Origin: Cristatella mucedo
Taxonomy: Eukaryota; Bryozoa; Phylactolaemata; Cristatellidae
DNA: 64,000 bases
Assembly (NCBI GenBank): GCA_009760855.2
Contig: WPIO01000008.1
Span: 4,537,001-4,601,000, forward strand
Reading direction: 5' to 3'
This document shows positions 45,880 to 58,362 of the stretch, piece by piece. The number at the start of each line of letters is the position of its first letter. Position 1 is the stretch's first letter. The notes beneath the pieces were generated by a model. That model did no database searches. It was not told where the DNA came from and saw only the letters and a program-made list of their open reading frames with translations. The translations under genes and the position numbers were made by a program.

Positions 45880-48489
45880 CGATCCACTTGTTTATCTAGT
45901 TATCTCACTGCGTTCGTCTGGCATGGCATGGCCCTACCCACATCAAGGGTCACACACTCGACCAGATTTTCTCATACAACTGCACTTTGTCATCACCAAT
46001 TATTACCAAATCCTACTTATCTGACCACATGCAGATCTCATTCAATCTACAGTGTGTGCCCACATCCTCCTCTAAAATAACCTTTGAATCGCGAAACCTC
46101 AACACCCTTGACATCGATACTGTCCGTGCGAGAATATCTGCTTCGCCTCTGCTGCTCAGTCCTCCCTCCGATTTGTCGTCATTGGTAGATAGCTACAACA
46201 CGACACTAGCTGAGACGCTCGACGAGTTTGCACCTCTGACAAAGCGCACTGTGCGCCCCAGCCCAGACGGCCTATGGTTTACCACAGACATTAAACTAGC
46301 CAGGTCTACTAAACGAAAGCTTGAAAAAGCATACAAAAGATCCGGACTAACTGTCCATCGACAGGCATATGAAGACTACTGTAAGTCGTACCAATCGATC
46401 CTAGCAAAGGCCAAGTCTAGCTTCTATAGAAACATTGTTGAATCACAGATGCACAATCCAAAAATGCTGATGTCGACAATAAACAATCTCCTCAACCGTT
46501 CCCAGATTAGCTCCTTACCAGATGATCCTTGTGATGATCTAGCCGATCGCTTCTCTCGATTCTTTGTGCAGAAGATAGACAAGATCAGGGAATCCATCCC
46601 TGCGATGACAACCTCCCCACTAGAATGCTGTTCCTCGGTTCCTGGCTGCACCTCAATGTCTGCATTTAAGCAAGTCACTAGTGATCTAGTCCTAAAGTTC
46701 GTATCGCAATCAAAGAAGACAGCAAGTCCTCTGGACCCTATTCCCACTGTCCTGCTCCTACATTGCATTGATCTGCTGCTGCCATGCACAACTAACATCA
46801 TTAATATGTCATTAGCCTCAGGTCATGTCCCAGCACCTTTCAAAAAAGCTGTAGTCAGGCCTCTTCTCAAGAAAGCAACACTAGACCAAGAGAACAAGCA
46901 ACTACCGCCCAGTCATCCTTCTACCATTCCTATCAAAGACACTGGAACGGGTCGTGGCAGACCAGCTGAACTCATACATCGAAACCTCACACCCTGCTAG
47001 TAAGTTCCAGTTTGGCTTTAGAGCTAATCACTCCATAGAGTCAGCATTGCTTAGGGTATACAACGACCCACTTAGGAATGCAGACATGGGTAGAGTGCCT
47101 CTGCTTGTTTTGATCGATCTTTCGGCAGCTTTTGACACCATCGATCACAAAGTTCTTCTAGACCACCTCTCATCTCGCCTGGGCATCACTGGCACTGCTC
47201 TGCAGTGGTTCAGGTCCTATCTCAGCGGGAGTCTCCAGAGTATTGACGTGAATGGACAAAGATCATTTGAAGTACCTCTGAAATATGGAGTACCTCAGGG
47301 CTCCGTGCTAGGTCCGGTTCTTTTCGCGGTTTATACTCTCCCTCTTGCTGATGTGATTGCCAAGCACAATCTAGGCTTTCACTTCTATGCAGATGACACT
47401 CAGTTGTACCTTTGCTTTGATCCCTCCCAGCCTTCAAGCACCTCAAATTCTCTCAACTCACTTGCTGCATGCATTGATGACATCCGCACATGGATGGCAG
47501 CAAATTTTCTAAAGCTAAACGATGACAAAACTAACTTACTAGTTATTGGCAAACCCAGTGTGATTCAGAGATTGGAAAGGCTGTCTCTCAAAATTGGTTC
47601 TGCCAGCATATCTCCTGTCGAATCAGCTCGAAATCTAGGTGTCACATTCCAAAGCGACCTCTCGTTAGACGACCATATCAGCTCCACAGTCAAATCTGCC
47701 TATTTTCAGCTTCATAACATTGCTAAATTCTGGCTTGTTTAGATAAGGATACCAGGTCTAAGTTGGTCCATGGCCCATGCATTCGTGACATCTCACCTCG
47801 ACTTCTGCAACTCACTGCTTACTGGCCTACTAGCACGTGCGATCGGGCGATTGCAGCTGCTGCAAAACTCTACAGCTAGGCTTGTCTGTCGTGAGCATCG
47901 CAGTTGCCACATTACTCCACTCCTCGCCGACCTGCACTGGCTACCAGTCAAGCAACGGATTGACTTCAAGGTTTTGTCGCTCACTTTTAGGTCCCTTCAT
48001 TCTATTGCTCCAGCCTATCTCTCCGACATACTCCCGCATCAGGCCAAGCATCGTTCCACCCGCTTTTCGGAATCCAACAGTCTAGAATACCTCGTACAAA
48101 CCTTTAATCCTTTGGAGACCGTGCATTTAGTTCGTATGCTCCCAAAGCGTGGAACTCCCTCCCGACCTGCGTTAGAACATCCCCTGACCTGACCACATTT
48201 AAAAGGAACTTAAAAACACACCTATTTAGGACAGCATTCAGTGGGTCCCTGTGATTTGTCCTTCACGTGCTAATGCGTGCTGACACTGTGCATGCTGCCA
48301 CTAACCCCATTTGCATGCTGACCCTGTGCATGTCACCCCTAACCATGTTATTCGTTTTGTTTGTTTTTCAAGCATGATATTACTCACCATTTAATTGCAT
48401 TTCCTTTTGCAGCAAATGTAAAGCGCCTAGAAAGAGATTAAGTTCTCTGAGGGCACTTTATCAAGTACATTATTATTATTATTATTATT
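45880..48489 (+). mobile_element. L2/CR1-like LINE (family 1), most complete copy
   Basis: Lacks the 5' part, starting within the apurinic endonuclease domain: HGPTHIKGHTLDQIFSYN, then LSDHMQISFN (45927-46056), the C-terminal endonuclease signature. A long frame to about 46893 gives the linker and RT fingers (SFYRNIVESQMHNPKMLMST; FKKAVVRPLLKKATLD). The next frame gives motif A DLSAAFDTIDH (catalytic Asp codon 47134), motif B GVPQGSVLGPVLF (47287) and the YADD motif C (47386-47397), then SLDDHISSTVKSAYFQLHNI. The C-terminal domain follows at 47760-48190 (LDFCNSLLTG, LHWLPVKQRIDFKVL), then a 3' UTR with two 38-bp units, hairpin and (ATT)n. Frame is lost near 46893 (about two bases missing), near 47735 (one base missing) and again near 48090. 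Few changes and otherwise sharp motifs indicate a recent but inactive copy. An L2/CR1-group assignment rests on the EN-RT order and C-terminal domain. Confidence 0.93.
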
Positions 48490-48726
48490 CGTCATATTTG
48501 TTTGCCACCCCTCTACGTTTATATCTCGTGCTCCCTCAATGCACATATATATCAACGGGTGTTTTGTATTAATAAATTTATATTCACACATACATGTACA
48601 TAGATGTGCGTATATTATGTATTAATAGCAATAGATAACCTCGTATGTATCTATAGTAAGCAGGTTGACATAAAGTATGTAAACCTGCATTTGTTACGTG
48701 TTTATGCATGTATTCGTGTGTGTGTC

Positions 48727-50267
<1,541 letters not shown>

Positions 50268-50352
50268 GCTGCTGCTGCTGCTGCCGCTGCTGCTTCTGAT
50301 GCCGCTGCCGCTGCTTCTGATGCCGGTGCCGCTGCTGCTACTGCTGGTGCTG
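50268..50352. repeat. CTG/CCG-rich triplet tract
   Basis: (GCTGCTGCTGCTG) followed by imperfect CTGCCGCTGCTTCTGATGC-type units, about 85 bp; a related CAG run lies near 50427-50441. Confidence 0.85.
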
Positions 50353-50814
50353 TAAAGATGGCTGCTGTCTGTCGAGCAGCAGCTATGGCTCTGCTGTCGC
50401 TGGCTACAGCCCAGCCAAAGCTGACCAGCAGCAGCAGCAGCTGACTGGCAGACTGTGAATGAGCCTCGGTCGGCTGTAAAACTGCCACTCTTTTACCGAT
50501 CTAGAACTGTCGACTGTGTGAATCCAGCCGACTAGGTTTATGGCTGGCAGTCAGCAACTGAGGATCACATGTCACGCCAGCTGAGACCACAAAGGACAGC
50601 AGTGAAGGCTGGCAACTGCCTAGGGCAGCCCTACCTGGGGGGGGGGGGTAGCCGGTCCGAAGCTGTGTTGCTGAGAAGAATAAAAGGAGCTCATGCGACT
50701 AGAGCGACGCCTACAAATGGGTGTCAATAGCGGCGGCTCGTGCAGCACTAGAGCGTCTGCTCGGACGGCGGCCGCTGAAGAGGCGGCACTAGTGCAGCAT
50801 CTGGTGCATCATCT
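50353..50814. other. unannotated stretch with G12 run
   Basis: Unique sequence, G homopolymer at 50637-50648. No gene recognised. Confidence 0.3.
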
Positions 50815-50859
50815 GCACGGGCGCTAAGGCGGCTGCTCGAGCCGCCTTAGCGCCTGTGC
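50815..50859. repeat. 20-bp-arm inverted repeat (hairpin)
   Basis: GCACGGGCGCTAAGGCGGCT (50815-50834), loop GCTCG, then the reverse complement (50840-50859) with a single mismatch. A GC-rich stem on either strand. Confidence 0.95.
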
Positions 50860-51341
50860 ATCTTGGCCCGAAATGATGATCCTATTATTAATTAATTTAT
50901 AGCTTATAAGATACGACCCCGACAAAGAAGCTAGAGCTGAGAAAACCACGTCAAGTGTCGCCTGCTATCTCCCATAATTTAGGGAAAATAAGCTTTAACT
51001 GCATTTCTAAATGCAAAAACGAACCTCTCTCTCTCTCTCTCTCCCCCTTACTTTTCGGGAACGACGCTCATTGTAATTTCTCTTGTCGTCTCGCCCAAAG
51101 TGACTCCATGCCCTGAGCACGGTGAGATCTCGGGGCCTACGTTACCACGGAGAAACTCCGCGGTGTCGTTCCGTGAGCGGACCGCGTGGCACGTGACGCG
51201 CGCGAGACCTTGGCCTTGCGCTTCGCTGCGCGTGAGTAGAAGGACGGAACAAGAAGGAAACGGAGAAGGGGGGGCTACATTTCGATAGAACGAAGGGAAA
51301 GGCAGAAAGGAAAGAAACAGACTAATAGTAAAGGTCAAGGT
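50860..51341. other. unannotated stretch
   Basis: Short (CT)n near 51027-51043; otherwise unique, GC-richer around 51100-51240. No gene supported. Confidence 0.3.
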
Positions 51342-51445
51342 TGATTCTGCAGCCCCATTTGTATAGCGGCATAAGAGCTTTTGACGGCTATCGCCGCCGC
51401 TTGCAGCGGGCAACAAAGGATGGCCCGCCCACTGCAAGCCTCCTG
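51342..51445 (-). mobile_element. SINE-A 3' part
   Basis: Plus strand GATTCTGCAGCCCCATTTGT, ATAGCGGCATAAGAGCTTTT, GACGGCTATCGCCGCCGCTT, GCAGCGGGCAACAAAGGATG, then GCCCACTGCAAG. The tRNA head is not contiguous; CTTACCCAGTGGACCATACC at about 51588-51607 may be its displaced A-box end. Confidence 0.65.
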
Positions 51446-51702
51446 CCTCATCCAGCTGCCCCAATCACAGCTGCAGGGCAGCAAAAGAAGACAGCGACCG
51501 GAAATTTTCGGTCGCCCTCACGGTGGCCATTTGGCTCCTGCTGCCACGAACACTGCTGTTGCCAGCTGCTATTAGCCATACACTTGCCTTACCCAGTGGA
51601 CCATACCATTAATCAGTAAGCATCACGTTGAGCATGATCTGCTGAGTCAGTTAATAGACAAGCAACAAAAGATGAGATCTGCCGGTGATAGTCTCGCTTG
51701 AC
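51446..51702. other. unannotated spacer
   Basis: Unique sequence between two SINEs, possibly including an insertion that split the SINE-A copy. Confidence 0.3.
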
Positions 51703-51881
51703 GTAATATAATATAAAAATAATATAATTCATTTGTATAGCGCTCTGAGAGAATTTAATCTCTATTCAGGCACTTCGCATATGCTATGGGGCTCGAGCCC
51801 ACATACCTACCACAGTCACAAAATACATTCACCCTAGCCTTGGTTCCAGGCAAGCACCATAACTGCTTGGCCAAACCAGCC
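51703..51881 (-). mobile_element. SINE-B copy, full length
   Basis: Minus strand: A-box region TTTGGCCAAGCAGTTATGGT at the right; middle with TGAATGTATTTTGTGACTG; inverted B-box-like region near 51790; LINE-like tail GTGCCTGAATAGAGATTAAA ending in TATTATATTACG. It shows the uninterrupted sequence at the point where the 14.1 kb copy carries its insertion. Confidence 0.8.
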
Positions 51882-51954
51882 CGGCATAGGCAGTCAGAGA
51901 GAAGCAAAGAGACAGAGGGATAGTGAAGGGAGTGCTGAAGGACGCCGAGATTAG

Positions 51955-52560
<606 letters not shown>

Positions 52561-52601
52561 GTCTTCGTGTGTGGTGTTAAACTCAAATGAACTTTAAAGC
52601 A

Positions 52602-52700
52602 CCAATAATAATAATAATAATAATAATAACACATCTGTATAGTATTCTCAGAGAACTTAATTTATTTCTAGGCATTTACATGTGCAGTAAAGGAAGCATG
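52602..52700 (-). mobile_element. L2-like family-1 3' end, decayed
   Basis: (AAT)n at 52602-52629, then GTATTCTCAGAGAACTTAAT, TTATTTCTAGGCATTTACAT and a short piece of the 3' UTR. Confidence 0.65.
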
Positions 52701-54360
52701 TAACCAAAATAAGTTTGTGCTTAAAGTCATCAGTGAAATAAGGCATATTACAGAACGATTACAGTCGACCTTTATTTACCTCTGATTTTACACATTCTTG
52801 GCATGCAATAACTCTCTATGTGCATAAACATCGACCAATTTGGCTGGACTTAAGGCAAAACCTCTTCTGGCACATGCAAGCATAACTTTCTTTTGAACAT
52901 ATGCTTAAATATGATTTTGCATATATTTCATCGTTGTCAGAGCAAGACGGTATCTTACCGATGCAAATGTACGAATGTTGAAAGCAAATGCTGATTACCT
53001 TTGGAGGAATGAATCGGTATGCACTAAACACCTATGCATCTCTGCTCCACAGCCAGTTGCATACGGTATCCTAAGGCGATACTGCGATATTCGTCGGCAA
53101 AGATGTGGGAGTGTGCAGTGCTAATTACATCCTCTCGCCTCGCTGCCTCCGCTCCCGAGCCTCTGTTGAACTCCTTTAAAGCCCGACGCGTTTAACCTGG
53201 CACGGAGATACATTTATAAGCTTGCCCGAGGAGAAAAATTGAGTGGCATGGCAAATGGTGCGTCGAATGCCACTATGCTCAGAAGTGTGGCCAACCGCTT
53301 ACCTCTTTCGTGCCTATTTCGTAGACAAGCAGAAGAACTCGTCGGCCTTGGCATTGCAGAACCAGTTGGCTAATGCAGTATCAAGAGCTGAGTCGATGAC
53401 TCAACGGTAGCTGCAGAGAAGCTGCCTGTGCAGCCCGAGTCGAATCCACGTGTAAACCGGAACTCTTGAGGTCGAGATCTAGATCAGCCGAGGAGATCGA
53501 GGGGCTTCGATTCGAGCAGTCACACGGCACCAAGGTATGTTTAGCTCATCAGAGACCTCGGTAGGATATAATTTCTGGCTTACGCACACTCTGGCCATAG
53601 GTGAGCACGTTTCTTTTGGCGGAAGCCATGATGAAAGCCATAAAGCTGAGCTTTTTGTGCCCCAAATCACATGATGACTAACCCAGATCGTGGTAAGATC
53701 ACACGATTAGCTCCTAGTACCCATAACGTCTCAGTCTGCACAGAAAATCCCCCGACTGAGGGTATGCTTGCAAATAGGTTCTACTGCAGTTCTCTGGTTA
53801 GAACTTGGTGAATTATGAACTTAAAGGGGATGTAAGGTTCTGCTCACACTAGAGTTAGAGTTCTGTGTTCAAAGGATTTGTACACTGTGGCGATTGGCCA
53901 TGCAGGGGAGAAAGCAGAAGGAATGAGGTTTTGCTTATTTACCTGGCGGAGATAAAAAACAATTGTGGATAAAAAAGAACATTGTGTGTGCAATTTTTGT
54001 GGGCTCTGGCCAGAGGCACGTAGTACCATGACATGTTCAAGGTGCAGCAGCGCCAATGAGGAATTGTGGCCTCTCCTCTGCAAGAACCGAGCCTGCCGAC
54101 TCCAGCGTCTTGAATCTGTTCAAATCGTGCATTTTGGCAGACAGCAGGCACAGAGGAGCAAAACTAGCCCGGCAATGCACATGGAGGAACAGCAGACGTG
54201 GTAGCCTGTAGATTACAGGCTGCACTCAATAAAAACGTGACGCGAAATTATTGCTATCACTTCAAAGCAAAGGAAGGAGCAAGACGTTTGGGCAAAGACC
54301 CGGGCAGCAGAGAGCCATGTCGTAACGGCGTAAGGAACCGGCAATGGGCTGGCATGAGCT
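52701..54360. other. unannotated stretch
   Basis: About 1.7 kb unique sequence; ORFs of 62-79 codons only. No recognised gene, RNA or repeat. Confidence 0.3.
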
Positions 54361-54375
54361 GGACACACACACACG

Positions 54376-54408
<33 letters not shown>

Positions 54409-54409
54409 T
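54361..54409. repeat. (AC)n microsatellite
   Basis: ACACACAC-GCACGCGC-(AC)n, about 48 bp. Confidence 0.95.
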
Positions 54410-54550
54410 GCAGGTCAGCTGACCACCGGCTTGTAACACTGCCACTGCCTAGCATGGTGATGCTGAACCACTAGCCGGTGTTAATCTGATCTCAGCAGCG
54501 AATGCCCAGACTAGCGATTACTGAATTAGGATGGCTACGGACCAGCTTAT

Positions 54551-54671
54551 CAAAATGTGGAGCAGCTAAAAGCACTGAGATTTTCTATACTTAGCTACTA
54601 AGTCATTGGTCTGCTATGTCCCTAACTGGACCAAAATGTGGAGCAGCTAAAAGCATCGACATTTGCTATAC
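54551..54671. repeat. direct repeat, 81-bp spacing
   Basis: CAAAATGTGGAGCAGCTAAA followed by AGCA..GA.ATTT.CTATAC occurs at 54551-54590 and again at 54632-54671 with a few differences. Confidence 0.85.
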
Positions 54672-54967
54672 ATTCCCATAGCCTGGAACTCACTATCAAC
54701 GCACATCACAATGTCCCCTGACATAACGACATTTAAAAAGAAGCTTAAAATGCACCTTATTACAGCCATTGGTGGGTCTTTGTGATTCGTCCTTCGTGTG
54801 CAAGTTCGTACCTGCTTTGTACCTTTGTACCTGCTGCTTGGTGTGCCTGCTGCTGGTGGGTTTTAACACCAAATATTTTGTAATGTTTTATATGCAGCAT
54901 TTGTAAAGTGCCTTGAGAGAGATTCAGTTTTCTTAGGGCACTATGCAAACTTTTTACTATTATTATA
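54666..54967 (+). mobile_element. L2-like family-1 LINE 3' end (older subfamily)
   Basis: AWNSL-type coding end, ACATTTAAAAAGAAGCTTAA, a 3' UTR with ACACCAAATATTTTGTAATG in place of the young 38-bp units, hairpin GTAAAGTGCCTTGAGAGAGA...TTAGGGCACT and an ATT tail. Shares its 3' UTR with the next copy and not with the young copies. Confidence 0.82.
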
Positions 54968-55224
54968 CGCTATGATCTGTCAAGCCCTTAGCTACACAGG
55001 TCTGTTGCTCGTACTGGAGAACATGCTGCCAACTGTTTAAGCACCAGCAGGACTCTGTCCTGCTGTCCTGGTCTTTTTTGGTTTGCTGTCATGTGCTACG
55101 GTCAGCATACCTGCATACATCTATAGTACGTCTGCGACTGCTCTTCGAGACGCTGGTGCGACCAGTATTCGTCACGTGACAGCAAGGTCACATGCACGCA
55201 TTTCGCAGGCCGTGCGCCCCTGCG
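54968..55224. other. spacer between two related LINE tails
   Basis: Unique sequence starting CGCTATGATCTGTC, a near match to the 3' flank of the following copy. Confidence 0.35.
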
Positions 55225-55377
55225 AGTGCATGCACCTGCTTACTTGCTCGTGCATGCTGCTTGGCGGGTGTTACCACCAAATATTTGGTGATGCTTTATA
55301 TGCAGAATCTGTAAAGTGCCTAGGAAGAGACTCAGTTCTCGGAGGGCGCAATGCAAATTTATTATCATTATCATTAT
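55225..55377 (+). mobile_element. L2-like family-1 3' end (same older subfamily)
   Basis: TACCACCAAATATTTGGTGATG then TGTAAAGTGCCTAGGAAGAG...GGAGGGCGCAATGCAAATTT and an ATT/ATC tail; followed by ACGTTGTGATCTGTC, resembling the flank of the previous copy. Confidence 0.78.
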
Positions 55378-56008
55378 ACGTTGTGATCTGTCGCTTGCAA
55401 TTCGGAGGCAGCTGCAGCCGTGCCGCCTTCTGAGGCAGGCAGAGTGGAGAAATGGCTGATCCTCCTAGCTGCCGGCTTGCACCTCTACTTAGCTTGGCTC
55501 CTCCCTGAGCCCGGCACCAGGAAACGTGTCCTGCGAAAATGACAGGCTCCGCCCGAACAGAGTGACGACCGGCAGCAGCAAACATGATGAGCACACGGAC
55601 GGCACAGCGCGTAAGGATCAAGTCGAGGAACTGATTTTGGTCGTGAAACGGCGACGACGAGGAATGGACGTTAAAATACGGCCAATCCAATGAGCAGCTC
55701 GTGGGCGCAGCAGCGGCAGGCGTTTTGAGTGCCTCGTCCTTGCTGAGAAGCAGGTGGGCGAGCCGCAGGCCAGTTACTGCGATACCTGAAGCATGCAGCC
55801 GCAGCCGAAGGCGTCAAATATAAATTTCAAAATATTATCCAATCAAAATCAAGTGCATGTATTTGGACGATGAAACGATGCGACGCCGATCGCATTCGTT
55901 TAGCTGCCTGCTCTAACGACCAGCTCGTCGAGCCTCGCTGTGGCACGCCTACAAGGAGGGCAGACGACCGGAGCACCTAGCCAGCGCCCAGTCTGGCGAG
56001 ACTGGCTG

Positions 56009-56012
<4 letters not shown>
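55378..56012. other. unannotated stretch
   Basis: No gene supported; minus ORF of 139 codons at 55271-55690 partly covers the LINE tail and is not recognised. Confidence 0.3.

Positions 56013-56081
<69 letters not shown>
56013..56081. repeat. (CTG)23 triplet repeat
   Basis: Twenty-three pure CTG units followed by CAGCAG, so the right end can fold back. Frames give poly-Ala (plus) or poly-Ser (minus). The flanking ORF sequence is not recognisable, so coding use is unsupported. Confidence 0.97.
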
Positions 56082-56082
<1 letters not shown>

Positions 56083-57190
56083 AGCAGCTCCTGCTCCACC
56101 GACCTCTGCTTACGCTGCCCCGTTTCACGGCACAACGCGCAAGCACCTGTGGCAGGAGCAGGAACGACCTCGTCAGTGCAACTCCTGGTTTGTATTGCTT
56201 CGGCTCGTGGGGCACGTCAGAAAACATGTCAGACTCGCGGGCCGCGTGTCACCGAGCCCGGACTGGCTCGAGCAATGGCGGCTAGGGCCGAGCTGCCACA
56301 ACGGCCACTCACTTCGGCCTGGCCGCCCGCATTCAGCCATTGTTTCCGACACTGTTTGCTCTGCACGGCCCAGCGGCCGCCGGACTCAGTCACTTCGCTG
56401 CCGTCTTTTCTTGTTCGCGCCGTGTCGACCGACTGTGCTGCCTGCCATGAGCAGGAGGCGGCAGGCACCAGTGCGGCGGCCGGTCGCAAGCGAGCGGTTC
56501 CCACCGCCGCCGGAGTTCGGTGCTGCCTGCGACACGTGTCTTTCAGCGAGGTAGCTCGAGCTTGCAGCAACCGGGTCCCCCGTTTGTTGCAATTTGTGAG
56601 AAAGCCACGAGCGCTGCTCAGCGACGCCGCGCAGCTCCCCCCCCCCCCCCCACGGTAAACCGCCCCCTTGCCCGGAATGCAGATGATGGAGACACGTTTG
56701 CTCTCGAATGCCTGAGCAGCCCGCTATGCTCGTCGACCGAGGGTGTGCACGCACCTGCTCTCCCCAATAAGCTAATCGCTTCGTGCACCGAGGTCGTCCT
56801 CCAACCACAGCCCGCCGAGAGAGAAGAACGTCTCGCCTAGGACTGCACCGAGACCGCACGACGACGCCTGTCGTCGTCGCCAAGCAGAGATGTCACTACA
56901 GCTGCCACTCGGTTCGTGCGACAGGTGCTGCTCGTCGACTCACAATTTGGGATCCGGAAGGAGCCGCTCTGTCTGTCTGTCAGTCGCTCGGTGGCTCACG
57001 ATTCGCCCGCCCAATTTTAATAAGGTGAAGGGCGAGAACATTCCGACAGCACGTCCGTCTGGCACGAGACGTGCTGAACATTCTGGACAAGCTTCGGGAT
57101 GCTGAAAAATCTTCGTGCCCACTGGAGCACCGGAGGCTTCCGGTTTGTCCGCAGGCAGCCATGGCAAAGTGATCGGTCTATGAGGTATCC
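56082..57190. other. unannotated GC-rich stretch
   Basis: GC-rich with overlapping ORFs of 100-204 codons on both strands and no recognised domain. C15 homopolymer at 56637-56651. Could be a promoter or untranslated exon. Confidence 0.3.
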
Positions 57191-57348
57191 CTGAGCCGCG
57201 ATGGCTCACTAGTTAAGGCGGCTGCTTTCAAGACCTTAGTCCCGAGGTTGGGGGTTCGAATCCTGCGGCCGGCGGTCCTTTATTGCTGCTGCAAGCGGTG
57301 GCGATAGCCTTTTTGTCGCAACACAAAAAGAGACTGTTTAATCAGTTG
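57191..57348 (+). mobile_element. SINE-A copy, full length
   Basis: CTGAGCCGCGATGGCTCACT-AGTTAAGGCGG (A box), GGGGGTTCGAATCCTGCGG (perfect B box GGTTCGAATCC), GCAAGCGGTGGCGATAGCCT body, and AAAAAGAGACTGTTTAATCA-GTTGGT at the 3' end. Confidence 0.85.
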
Positions 57349-57431
57349 GTACTTTTCTATAGGATGAGCTGCTGCCAGCGGTGCATTCAGCCGCCACTGG
57401 CACTTGACGGCTGCAGAAATAACGATAACGA

Positions 57432-57482
57432 GAATATATTTATATTGCACTCCCTAAGAAATTAATCTCTTTCTAGGCATTC
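57432..57482 (-). mobile_element. L2/SINE-B-type 3' tail fragment
   Basis: ATATTTATATTGCACTCCCT then AAGAAATTAATCTCTTTCTA-GGCATT match the inverted tail hairpin; about 50 bp. Confidence 0.5.
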
Positions 57483-57931
57483 AACCTTCGGCTTGGCGGT
57501 CTGGGGAGCGCTCGGCGACGGGAGCGAAGGCTGGCATTGAACATTCAAGGAAGACTGGAAAAACTCACTTCGAATCGGCCATCTTAGAGATCGGTGACGA
57601 CTACTGAATGGTAGCCATGGCTGCAAGTCTCAGCGCCTGAGGCTCATGATTTCGCAGCACAGACCGTGACCCTCCACGAGCTGTGACGCAACTAGTACTA
57701 GCCTTCTGTGCTACTTTGTTCGAAAGCCAATTGGCAATTTTTCGCTCACGGTGTAGACTGAGCTCCGGTTGGCTCACACTTTGTTCATGCATTCGCGAGC
57801 CTGTTAGCAGCAGCACGTTCGCAGTCTTAAGTAAACCCGGAGATCTTCCGTCTACGGGAAGCAGCGAGTCCCCGGGGCATTCAGACTTCGGCATTAGAAC
57901 GCGTACACTTTCGCACGAGCGACTTTCTTGA
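57483..57931. other. unannotated stretch
   Basis: Unique sequence, no supported gene. Confidence 0.3.

Positions 57932-58362
<431 letters not shown>

Noticed and set aside
53170-53700. Cys-rich reading frame near 53225-53320 as a zinc-knuckle gene
   Set aside because: Only a short run with irregular cysteine spacing and stops on both sides; not supportable.
55940-56554. 204-codon plus ORF with poly-Ala
   Set aside because: Driven by the CTG array and GC-rich flanks; overlapping ORFs of similar size exist in other frames and no domain is recognisable.
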